A model generated the notes under the pieces. That model did no database searches. It was not told where the DNA came from and was given only the letters and a program-made list of their open reading frames with translations. A stretch of DNA of 64,000 nt, taken from positions 1 through 64,000 of the forward strand of contig CAJJDD010000012.1 of assembly GCA_905182895.1 (NCBI GenBank), read 5' to 3'. The DNA comes from Flavobacteriales bacterium UBA4466 (lineage in GTDB: Bacteria > Bacteroidota > Bacteroidia > Flavobacteriales_D > Sanyastnellaceae). Both the position numbers and the translations under genes were made by a program. This document shows positions 46,401 to 56,925 of this stretch, piece by piece (positions within the stretch are counted from its first letter, which is position 1; each line of letters opens with the position of its first letter).

Positions 46401-49400
46401 TGTATCTAGCGAGGTGACAAATGTTCTTTGTAATGGAGAAAACACGGGTAGCATCTTATTAGAAGCATCAGGTGGATTAGAGCCGTACACAGCCGTTTGG
46501 ACACCCGTTTTAGACGCTTCGTTAGCCCAAGAGAATTTAACGGCAGGAGTATATGAGGTGACTCTTACAGATGATAATGGATGTGAGTTTAACAATACCT
46601 TTGAAATAACCGCACCAGACGAGATTATAATTACAGAAGATGTTTCTGTTTTAAACTGTTCCGAAGATTTAGGTGCGATAGAAATTTCTATTGAAGGAGG
46701 AATAGAGCCTTACGGTATAGCATGGGGAGGTATAGAAGCTCCAGGAGAGACACTTTTAACAGAGTTATCTGCAGGAGATTATAGCGTAACTGTTATAGAC
46801 GATAGCGAATGCGAAGTCACGGAAGCCTATTTCATAACCGCACCAGAGGCCATAGAGATAGTAGAGGTAATAACTCAACCAAATTGCTTTGGGGAGTTAG
46901 GTGTTATTTCTTTGGAGATTACTGGAGGCACAGGACTTTACACTATAGAGTGGACAGGGATCGAAGCTGATGGAGACACAGAAATTCTAGACCTAATAGC
47001 AGGTACATATACTGTCACGGTGACCGATGAAAATGGGTGTGAGGAAGAAGAGTCCTATGAAATTATTTTAATAAACGAGCTAGCAGCTAATGTTAATATG
47101 ACACAGCCAGAGTGTTTCACTTCGACACGCCGTGCAAGCTGGGCTTCTACGACGGTGTGGGCCATATAGTATTATATGGCCGTACGGTAGTGATGAACTA
47201 TCCGCATCAGAGATAGCACCAGGATCTTACACGGTGAGTATTACTGATGCTAATTTATGCGCCATAGAAGTAGAGTTTGAAATTACAGAGCCATATGAAC
47301 TCTCATCAGAGACAATCTTTAACGGTGTGCTTTGCAATGGTGAAAACACAGGCTCAATAGACATTACCCTAGTAAACGCTACTGGAGTTATCGATTACAG
47401 TTGGGTAAATGAAGAGTTAGGGTTTACAAGCCCAACCCAAGACATAGAAAACTTGTTTGCAGGCGTTTATGAACTAACCGCTACAGATGAAATCGGATGT
47501 GTGTTTAATGAAACCTTTGAAATACTAGAAACAGAAGAATTAGTTATAACTCTAGAGAGCATCCAGAGTGAAACCTGCGAAGGGCTGGAAAATGGAAGCA
47601 TCGAGGTGTCTATTTCTGGGGGAACTTTAGACTACCAAATTGACTGGAGTGGAACAGGCTTCTCTTCTAATGATGAGGACATTTTAGAGTTAGCATCAGG
47701 AGATTATACATTAAATGTTTCAGATTTAAACGGATGTGTTGCAACTGAAACTTTCATAGTAAATTCTGGGACATTAATAACACCGAACAGTTCTAGTATA
47801 GACTCTGAGTGTTCGGTAAGCACAGGAAGTATGTCTGTCAACATAGATTCTGATAATCCTATCGAAGAAATCTCGTGGTTTGATGATGGAGTTCTTCTAA
47901 CAGATGGTTTAATTACTACCATAGAAAACCTTTCTTCAGGAACATACTCAGTAGAAATCACTGATGACCAAGGGTGTAGTGTTTCTGAAACTATTCTTAT
48001 CTCAGATACAGGGGCCGTTTCAATAAATGCTGAGGTAAGTGGAGTAAACTGCCAGGGAGACTCTAACGGCTCGATATTAATTGTTGTAACCAGTGGGACA
48101 GAGCCATACATCTTAACTTGGTCTGGACCAGTCGAGATAGCAGATGACCAATACAACCCTACCAATCTTATAACGGGAGATTATATAGCTTCCATTAATG
48201 ATTCTGAAGGATGTAATACACTCCAAGAATTTTCAGTTCTTTCCCCAGACTCATTTAGCATAAATGAAACGATTATCAATGTGAGTTGTTTCGGAAATGG
48301 AGATGGAGTAATAGCATTAGAACTCATAGGAGGAACAGAACCTTTCACTATAGATTGGATGGATTCTGATGAGGATTTAGACACACTTACAGACCTAACT
48401 CCTGGTGAATATAGCGTACTTATTACAGATGCCAATGACTGCATTACTGAAGGAATTTATCAGATAACAGAGGAAGACTTATTAACGCTGGATATTTCTT
48501 TTACAGAACTATTCTGTGTTAACCAAACCTCGACAGATATAGATATTACTGTCACTGGAGGGTTAGAGCCATACACGTTCTCCTGGACAGGTGAAGTTAC
48601 TAGCACAAATGAAGATTTAGCAGATGCAGGTATAGGGACTTATACTGTCCTCGTTACAGATGCGGTTAATTGTACAATAGAAGAAACGATTACAATAGCC
48701 CAAGGCAATGAAATTCTCATAGAAGTAATAGAAACACAACCGACATGTTTAACCAATAATGGTTCATTAACAGCAAGTGCTGTAGGTGGATCAGGGCTTG
48801 ATTATACATTCTTCTGGTATTCTATTGGAGACACTCCAACCCTTATAGGACAAGAGCCAACGCTAGACAACTTGGAATCAGGCTCATATTACTTAGAGGT
48901 TCATGATTCTGGAGGTTGTTTTAACACTGCAGAGGTAAATCTATCCAACAATCAAGGAGAAGTCACCGCTAATATCACGGATGTTTTATGTGCTCAAGAT
49001 GATTCTGGGGCCATTGAAATAGAGGCGTTAGATTTAGCGGGAACACTTTCTGTTGAGTGGGTTGGCCCTAACAGCTTCATTAGTGTAGACGAAGATATTT
49101 ATGGTTTAACCGAAGGTGAATACACCGTGACAGTTACAGACGGTAATGGCTGTCAATTAATAGAAACTTATGAAGTGGCATCTACAAATGAATTAGTTGA
49201 AGGAATAGAGGTCACTAATATCTGTTTTGGAGAAACAGGAACAGGAGCTGCAAACATTCTGCTTACGGGCGGGACAGCTCCATATATTATCAACTGGTCA
49301 GGAAATGGGCTGGTCTCTAACCAAGCGTCAATAACTGATTTAAACGAAGGCTGCTATATTTTAGAAATTTCAGATGCTAATAGTTGTTCATACACTGAAG

Positions 49401-51136
49401 AGGTTTGCCTTCATAATCTTTAGATGAAATTATTTTAAAAACATTTTAAGTGAAATCTTTGCTTTTGTCCTCATGAAGTAAGGTCAAATAGAACTTGAAA
49501 TTTCAGGAGGGAATCCGGGATATAGCATAGAATGGCTGAATAGCGATGCTGAATTTGTATCGGACCAACTATTGGTTACCGAGTTAGCTACTGGAGTTTA
49601 TACTGCCAGCATTATTGACAATAGTGGTTGTATGGCTAACATTACTGCGTCTATAACCTCTAGTCCAGAATTAACCTCGGAAGTTTTCTGAAACGCCTAT
49701 CATTTGTTTTGGAGATGAAAACGGAGCCCTAGATGTTGTGTATTCTGGTGGGGTCGGAGCATTAACTCTAACCTGGACAGGACCTAATGGCTTTACTTCA
49801 GAAGATCCTGAAAAAGTAAATGAGTATTGGTGCTTACTGTTATGAGGTCGTGGACTTTATTGGCTGTGTTATATCAGATTGCTACGCACTGAATGATCCT
49901 GGACCGTTAAACCTTGGTCAAACCGTAAATAGCACAAACTGTTTCGGAACCAATGATGGAGAGGTTTCATTAGAGGTTTCAGGCGGATATGCGCCTTATA
50001 CTACTGTTTGGACCTTAAACGGGACTCTATTTAGCACGGAAGAAGACATTGCAGGCTTGGCTATAGGAGTTTATGCTGTTAATCTTTCAGATACGATGGG
50101 ATGTACAATAGAAGACACATTTACTATTTCAGAGCTTCCGCTGTTGACGGTTGTTTTTGATAATATAATAGGTGCTACATGTGCTACTAGTTCAGATGGA
50201 GCATTTGAAACAACCGTTTCAGGCGGGATGTTAAATTATAGTTATTCATGGGTTTTAAATGGAACTGAAGAGTCAACAGAAGAAGACCCTTCAGAATTAG
50301 GCGCTGGAGATTATCAGCTCACCGTAACAGACGCTAACGATTGTAACACAGAAATAGCTTCTGTTATAATTCCAGTATTAGGAACACTGGAAGTTATAGT
50401 TCCACAGAACATCTCTTGGTGCTTTACAGAAGACTTACAACTAATAGAAACTATATCTGTAGAAGCACAAAGCATTGAATGGACAAACCCTCCAAGTACA
50501 GATGTTTTATCGACGACTAACTCTGTTTTTTTCCAAGAAGAACCAGGTGTTTATGAGTTAGTTATCACAGGAATAGATGGGCCATGTGTAGTTACAGATA
50601 CAGTAGAAGTAACCATTCATGAGCTTCCTCAATCAGACGCAGGAGAAGACCAAGATGCTGAATTAGAAGATGAGGTTATATTGGGAGGAAACCCTACCAC
50701 AGACGACTTGAACACAGTGGTTTGGGCCCCTTTTGAATTATTAAATGAAAGTAGTTTATTTAACCCGTCATATTTGGTAGTAAATAGCATTCAAAGTTTC
50801 GTGTTAACTGTTACCAGCCCAGAGGGTTGTGTTAGTGAAGACTCTACCCAAGTGACTCTTTCCCCAGAGGTTGATATCCACTCAGGATTTACTCCAAATT
50901 CAGACAATATTAATGACGTTTGGGTAATAGGAAATCTCCAAAACTATCCTTCTATTGAGGTTTGGGTTTATAATAGATGGGGAGAGGAAATGTTCTATTC
51001 TCAAGGATATAACCAACCGTGGGACGGAACGTATAATGGTGACAGCCTACCTATAGGAACATACTATTACGTAATAGACTTTAATAAACCAGGCTTTCAA
51101 TTAACTACTGACGGACCTGTAACAATACTAAGATAA
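43418..51136 (+). CDS. Giant SprB-repeat adhesin with T9SS type B C-terminal domain, several frameshifts
   Basis: Many (roughly 25-30) repeats of the type CNGENTGSILLEASGGLEPYTAVWTP...LTAGVYEVTLTDDNGCEF; ends HSGFTPNSDNINDVWVIGNLQNYPSIEVWVYNRWGEEMFYSQGYNQPWDGTYNGDSLPIGTYYYVIDF. Confidence 0.9.
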
Positions 51137-52026
51137 TGAAGAAATTAACCTTTATAATAGGCTTTGTAGCTGTTTTTATTTTCGAGTCGTTCGGTCAGCA
51201 ATTACCTCAAATTACTCAGTTTATGCTGAATAATTACGCCATTAATACGGCGTTTGCGGGAAAAGAATCAGCTATTGAAGCTAGGATATTAAACCGCGAC
51301 CAATGGACAGGAATTACAGATGCACCCAGAACATTTAATCTGTCTGTGCAGGGAATGACTCAGAACCCGAAAGTAGGTATTGGGGGGATTGTTTTTTCTG
51401 ATAATGCTGGGCCTACGCGGAGAATGGGATTAAACCTTAGTTATGCCTACCATTTAAACCTAACAGATAAATGGAAGCTAGGACTTTCTGTAGCAGGGGG
51501 AGCGTTGCAATTTTCCATAGACGGTACCAGAATTGATTTAGATCAAGCAGATGACCCAGCGTTGTTTTCGGAAAAAAGAACACAACTCGTTTTTGACGCG
51601 AGTTTTTCAGCACTTGTATATCGAGAAGACTTTTATTTTGGAGTAACTCTGCCGCAGCTAATGCAGAACAATCTAGATCTGTATGAAAGCATAGCTGAGG
51701 AAGGAAATAAATTAGAAGATCACTATTATGTTACCGCAGGGTATAAGCATGAGCTTTCAGATAAATGGGCTGTAGAACCAGCCATTTTAACTAAGTATGT
51801 CAGTCCGGCACCTTTAAAAACAGACCTTAGCCTTAGAGTGATTTATGAATCTAAAGTATGGTTAGGAGGAACGTATAGAACGAATGATGCTATAGCGATG
51901 TTCGCAGGGTATAACTATAACGATCAAATATCTATAGGCTATGCGTATGACATTACCACTTCTAGCATAAAATCTTTCAGTGACAGTACTCATGAGTTAA
52001 CACTAGCATTTAAGGTATCTAAATAA
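51136..52026 (+). CDS. PorP/SprF family type IX secretion membrane protein
   Basis: QLPQITQFMLNNYAINTAFAGKESAIEARILNRDQWTGITDAPRTFNLSVQG; TAATG overlap with the SprB-like gene. Confidence 0.93.
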   Translation: MKKLTFIIGFVAVFIFESFGQQLPQITQFMLNNYAINTAFAGKESAIEARILNRDQWTGITDAPRTFNLSVQGMTQNPKVGIGGIVFSDNAGPTRRMGLNLSYAYHLNLTDKWKLGLSVAGGALQFSIDGTRIDLDQADDPALFSEKRTQLVFDASFSALVYREDFYFGVTLPQLMQNNLDLYESIAEEGNKLEDHYYVTAGYKHELSDKWAVEPAILTKYVSPAPLKTDLSLRVIYESKVWLGGTYRTNDAIAMFAGYNYNDQISIGYAYDITTSSIKSFSDSTHELTLAFKVSK

Positions 52027-52033
52027 ACTTTTT

Positions 52034-52387
52034 TTGAATATTGAAGTTTATAGAGATTTCTGCCTGTCATTAAAGGGAGCTACAGAAGAATTTCCTTTTG
52101 ATAATAGAACCTTAGTGTTCAAGGTTCAGAATAAAATCTTCGCTTTATTAGATATAGAATCCTTCAAATAGATAAATTTAAAGTGTGACCCAGAAAAAGC
52201 CATCGAATTAAGAGAACAATTTAAAGGAATTATTCCAGGATACCACATGAATAAAAAGCACTGGAACTCCTTGAAAACAGCCTCAGACGTTAGCGACAGT
52301 CTAGTTAAAGAACTCACCAACCATTCTTATGAGCTGGTCGTTTCGGGATTAACTAAAAAACTAAGAGAAGGACTGAATAGTTTATAG
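52034..52387 (+). CDS. MmcQ/YjbR family DNA-binding protein with an in-frame TAG
   Basis: LNIEVYRDFCLSLKGATEEFPFDNRTLVFKVQNKIFALLDIESFK-stop-INLKCDPEKAIELREQFKGIIPGYHMNKKHWNS...LVKELTNHSYELVVSGLTKK; same frame throughout, TAG at 52169-52171. Confidence 0.85.
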
Positions 52388-52419
52388 TCGGTATAACTCC
52401 AGCTAATCTAGTAAGATGC

Positions 52420-52427
52420 TATCTTTG
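52420..52427 (+). promoter_or_regulatory. Bacteroidota -7 element TATCTTTG
   Basis: TAnnTTTG about 18 bp before ATG 52446, implying the listed ORF start at 52416 is too early. Confidence 0.5.
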
Positions 52428-52445
52428 TCCTTTTCGGAACAAATG

Positions 52446-53130
52446 GACTATTTACCCTTAGAAAAGGTAGCAGCAGAACTGCTAAAAAAGATTCAATCCC
52501 TTAAATCGGGAGAGATGGCTTCTACAGAATTATCTGGTTTAGTAGGCTCTTCTAGAGATGTTTATGAGCGATTGGTTATTCTAGAATTCCAGGCTTTAGA
52601 GAAGAAAACCGCTCCAGTTAAAGAACTAAAACCATTTAAAATAGACACCGAAGCCACAGAAAAACCTGCAGTATCGAAGGAGATTAATATTCAGGAAGAG
52701 GTAGAAGAAAAAAAAGTACTCGAGAAAAAAAAGCCAGTTAAGATAGTAATAGAAGAGCCAGTCGGAGACAGAAACAATTGTTGATGAGCCAGTTAAAAAA
52801 AAGAAAAAAGAAACTCCAAAAGTAAAACCCGTTGAGAGTGAAGAACAGAAACCTGAAGTAGAATCTAAGAAAACTATAGCAGAGAAATTTGAGAATGCTC
52901 CTATTGAGAGCATAGCTAAGTCTATAACCTTAAATGAAAAATTTCAGTTCATAAGAGTGCTCTGCGGAAACAACGCTCAAAATTTTGAGATTCTTTTAGA
53001 TAAAATAAGAGAGTCGACAGATGAGAAAAGTGCGTTAAACACATTCAGCACTCTTATTACTAAGCCTTCTATAGAGGAAGAAATAGAAGTGTATGAGAAA
53101 TTCGAAGAACTCATAAAAAGAAGATTTTAA
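52446..53130 (+). CDS. Conserved hypothetical protein, frameshift near 52780
   Basis: MDYLPLEKVAAELLKKIQSLKSGEMASTELSGLVGSSRDVYERLVILEFQALEK; C-terminal half in another frame (SITLNEKFQFIRVLCGNNAQNFEILLDKIRES). Confidence 0.65.
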
Positions 53131-53131
53131 T

Positions 53132-53806
53132 ATGGCTAAACTTACAGTGGTTCCTACCCCTATAGGAAATTTAAGAGACATGACCTATAGAGCTGTAGAG
53201 ATTCTTTCTTCAGTTGATTTGGTTTTGGCTGAAGACACTCGAACTACTTTTAAGTTATTATCCCATTATCAGATAGATGCTAAGCTGCAGAGCTTTCACA
53301 TGAATAATGAGCATAAAGTAGTAGATAAATATATAAAAGCTCTTCTAGCTGGAACAGAAATAGCCTTAGTAAGTGATGCGGGAACACCCGGAATCTCAGA
53401 TCCGGGTTATATGCTAATCAGAGCCGCGGTTCAAAACAACATTACCGTAGAATGTTTACCGGGAGCTACAGCGATGATCCCTGCCGTAGTAGCCTCAGGC
53501 TTTCCGTGTGATAGATTTTATTTCGAGGGTTTTCTACCGCATAAAAAAGGGAGAGTAAAAAAAATAGAGAGCTTTAAATTATTGGATCAAACGGTAATCC
53601 TTTATGAGTCACCACATAGGATTGTGAAATTACTTGTGCAATTAATAGACGGAGGTTTTGCAACGCATAATGTGGTGGTCTGCAGAGAACTCTCAAAAAT
53701 CCACGAAGAGGTTAGCGTTGTGGTTGAGGTTCATGAAGAACTGACTGCCGCCTGAGTGAGGGGAGAGATAGTGGTTATACTTGATCCTATCCAAAGAGAT
53801 GCTTAA
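53132..53806 (+). CDS. rsmI: 16S rRNA (cytidine(1402)-2'-O)-methyltransferase with an in-frame TGA near the 3' end
   Basis: LTVVPTPIGNLRDMTYRAVEILSSVDLVLAEDTRTTFKLLSHY; after TGA at 53753-53755 the frame continues VRGEIVVILDPIQRDA. Confidence 0.92.
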
Positions 53807-55151
53807 ATACTTCTTCTACACGCTTAAATGTGCTTACTTTAATATCTACTGATGGAAGTTTAGTCTCTTTCTTACCTTGGTAAGCCATGATAATTTCTTC
53901 AAACCCTAATTTTTCAGCTTCTTGTATTCTCTGTTCTGTTCTACTAACAGCTCGCAGTTCACCTGATAAACCTATTTCAGCACAGAACGCCACCTTCCCG
54001 GGCACTGCGATATCAAGATTACTTGACAAAATTGCCGCTATAACTGCTAAATCTATTCCTATATCATCTACTCGAACTCCGCCAGCGATGTTTAAGAAAA
54101 CATCTTTTTGCCCTAATCTAAAGCCGCACCTTTTTTCTAAGACCGCCAGCAGCATGTTTAATCTTCTAGAATCTAATCCAGTAGTCACCCGCTGAGGTGT
54201 TCCGTAAACTGCGGTACTCACGAGGGCTTGGATTTCTATAAGGATGGGTCTCATTCCTTCTACAGTGCAGGCTACAGCCGAGCCGCTTAAACCGGAGTCT
54301 GTTTGGTTAATAAGAAGTTCCGAGGGGTTTTCTACTTCTCTTAAGCCAGCTCCAGTCATTTCATAAATACCTAATTCGTTGGTACTACCGAATCTATTTT
54401 TTTGAGACCTCAACAGGCGGAACATGTAATTTCTATCACCTTCAAACTGCAGAACAGTATCTACCATGTGCTCGAGTAGTTTAGGCCCGGCTATAGCCCC
54501 GTCTTTAGTGATATGTCCTATAAGGAAAATAGAAGTATTGGTTTGCTTGGCGTATTGCATTAACTCAGAAGCAGTTTCTCTAATTTGTGAGAGACTTCCA
54601 GGAGATCCTTCTATAACAGGAGAGTATAAAGTTTGTACTGAATCTATAATGATTAAATCAGGCTCTATTTCTCTAGAAATGGACCGAATAATATTTGTAT
54701 TGGTCCCGGTAAAGATGTAGAAATCTGAGGTGTTGGAATCGAGTCTTTCAGCCCTCATTTTGAGCTGTTTTTCACTCTCTTCTCCAGAGACATAAATAAT
54801 TTTTAGGCCAGGGTTATTCAACGCCAGTTGGAGCATCAATGTTGACTTCCCTATCCCGGGGTCACCGCCTACTAAAACTAAACTTCCGGGAACTAAACCT
54901 CCACCCAAAACACGATTAAGCTCTTTATCGTTTAGAATTATTCTGCTATCATTTGTAGGGTCTATAGAAGAAAATTTTACGGGCGTTTTTTCGGTATTGG
55001 TAACTTCTCTTCTATCATGCGTAGCAATACTCTTTTCTAGTACTCTTTCTTTAAGTGTGTTCCATTCATTACATGAAGAACATTTCCCAGCCCACTGAGA
55101 AGATTCGTTTCCGCAATTTGTACAGTAAAATATTGTTCTTGCCTTAGCCAT
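53787..55151 (-). CDS. radA: DNA repair protein RadA
   Basis: CTNCGNESSQWAGKCSSCNEWNT zinc finger, GGDPGIGKSTLMLQ Walker A, KNRFGSTNELGIYEM. Confidence 0.97.
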   Translation of the reverse strand: MAKARTIFYCTNCGNESSQWAGKCSSCNEWNTLKERVLEKSIATHDRREVTNTEKTPVKFSSIDPTNDSRIILNDKELNRVLGGGLVPGSLVLVGGDPGIGKSTLMLQLALNNPGLKIIYVSGEESEKQLKMRAERLDSNTSDFYIFTGTNTNIIRSISREIEPDLIIIDSVQTLYSPVIEGSPGSLSQIRETASELMQYAKQTNTSIFLIGHITKDGAIAGPKLLEHMVDTVLQFEGDRNYMFRLLRSQKNRFGSTNELGIYEMTGAGLREVENPSELLINQTDSGLSGSAVACTVEGMRPILIEIQALVSTAVYGTPQRVTTGLDSRRLNMLLAVLEKRCGFRLGQKDVFLNIAGGVRVDDIGIDLAVIAAILSSNLDIAVPGKVAFCAEIGLSGELRAVSRTEQRIQEAEKLGFEEIIMAYQGKKETKLPSVDIKVSTFKRVEEVFKHLFG

Positions 55152-55198
55152 GTGTTTTAAACTTAAAGAGCCAATTTAGGATTTTGCGGGGAATATGT

Positions 55199-55230
55199 AA
55201 AAAAAAAGCAACTCTAAAAGAGCTGCTTTT
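55199..55230 (-). terminator. Terminator downstream of the NIDO/T9SS-B gene
   Basis: AAAGCAACTCT-AAA-AGAGCTGCTTT hairpin with minus-strand T-run. Confidence 0.7.
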
Positions 55231-55284
55231 ATAATGCGTTATATTCTTAAGTTCTATCTAAAAAAGGAAAGTGTTCCCTGTAAA

Positions 55285-56925
55285 TTATTTTCTAAATATA
55301 GTAATTGTTCCTTCTACAGGGTCAATATTTTCACTAGCAGTAATCGTATAAAAATACACACCATCTTCTAACTCGTCTCCTTTAGTGGTCTTCCCATACC
55401 ACGGGTTGTTATTTGAATAATTATCATTCTCATAAACTAGATTACCCCATCTATTGAAGATTCTAACTTGAACATTTTGTAGTCTCTCTATACCTTCAAT
55501 GAACCAAGCCTCATTTAACCCACCACTGAAATAACCAGCCGTTTCGCCATCTGAATCTGGTGTAATCACATTAGAGGCCTGTATAAAACAAGGAATTAGC
55601 TGTAAGACAACCTCTTCTTGTGCTGTTCCACAGTAATCATTGGCTGTGAATGTAAGTGTAGCTGCATCTGCAGGAGGAGGGATCTGATCAGACCCTACTT
55701 GAATACTTGTTTCTGAAGAAGAAAGTGTTTCTGTGAAAGGTGCTCCATCAGCATCCAAATATTCCAGCTCCCAGGTAATTGGGGCGGCGAAAGGCGTTCC
55801 GCCAGTCCAAGTTGGAGTTATTGTCTGTAAGTCTCCCGCACAGTAGAAAAGAGTATCGGTTAGATAGGTTACAGTAGGAGAGTTACTCGTATTTATAAAA
55901 GCAGAAGCTTGAGCAGTTCCACAATCATTACTAACGGTTACAGAATAATCATTAGCGGAAGAAACCTGAATAGAAGGGGTATCTTCACCAGTAGACCACT
56001 CAAAAACCCATGAAGGGTCTCCTTGTCCAGAAGGACTTAGTATAGAGGTTGCTCCGTCACAAAGAACATCGTTAAATAGGATGGCTGTGGGAGTAGGAAC
56101 TATAATTATCTGTCCTTGATCTTGGCTATTTCCACAAACATTTTCAATCTCTATAATATAATTAATGCTACTAGAGGCTTCTGCTGTTGGGTCGTTTCCA
56201 AGATTATTTGGAATCCACGTGTATGTGGCATCATCAATAACATCACTTGGGCCATAAATAGGCTCGATTAAGACGCTCGCATTATCACATGACTCATAGT
56301 CAAGTGCTTGTACTGTTGGAGTAACAGAGAACGTCAAAGAGACTTCTTCTACTCGGTCACAGACATCTGAAGTAAATGTTAAGTCATAAGTCCCTACAAA
56401 CCCTAGAGGAGCAGTAAATACATTATCGTCATTTACTGGGTTGAAAACATCGGTATATTCTAAGGTATATCCTTCTCCACCAGCAGGCACATCTACTTCC
56501 CACGTTCCCGGTAAAGCATTAAATCCACAGTTAGCTTGCTGCGTGAAAAAAGGCAGCCCATTATCTATAAGAAGGTCTCCTTCATCTGTATCGAAAACAA
56601 CGACACTATTGGTATTATAAATTTGAACTCTGATATCATCATCATCTAATCCAGAGGTAAAAAAGTACTCAATTAGCTGTCCATGAAAGACATTAAAGCC
56701 ATCTGGAGAAAAACCAGAAGTCCCGCCAATATTATAATTGAAAGGTCCTGTTCCGTCAACGTATACTTCAACGTTAGCGCCCTCCCAAGAATCTCCTTCC
56801 GAATCATATAGATATATAGGATAAACACATGTATTCGGGTCTGCCCATGCTCCGGTCCATTCTATAAGATCATCCTCGTCACACTGAGCGAGGAAATTAA
56901 CGTTAGGAACGTTTACTATTTCTTC
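55285..56925. repeat. Long direct repeat, copy 1 (partner 58566-60206)
   Basis: 1641 bp, constant offset of 3281 bp, no indels seen, only a handful of substitutions. Confidence 0.95.

Noticed and set aside
52034-53806. Stop-codon reassignment (TAG/TGA read as sense)
   Set aside because: Both TAG and TGA terminate intact genes in the window, for example TAG for atpB and TGA for the TlpA-like gene.
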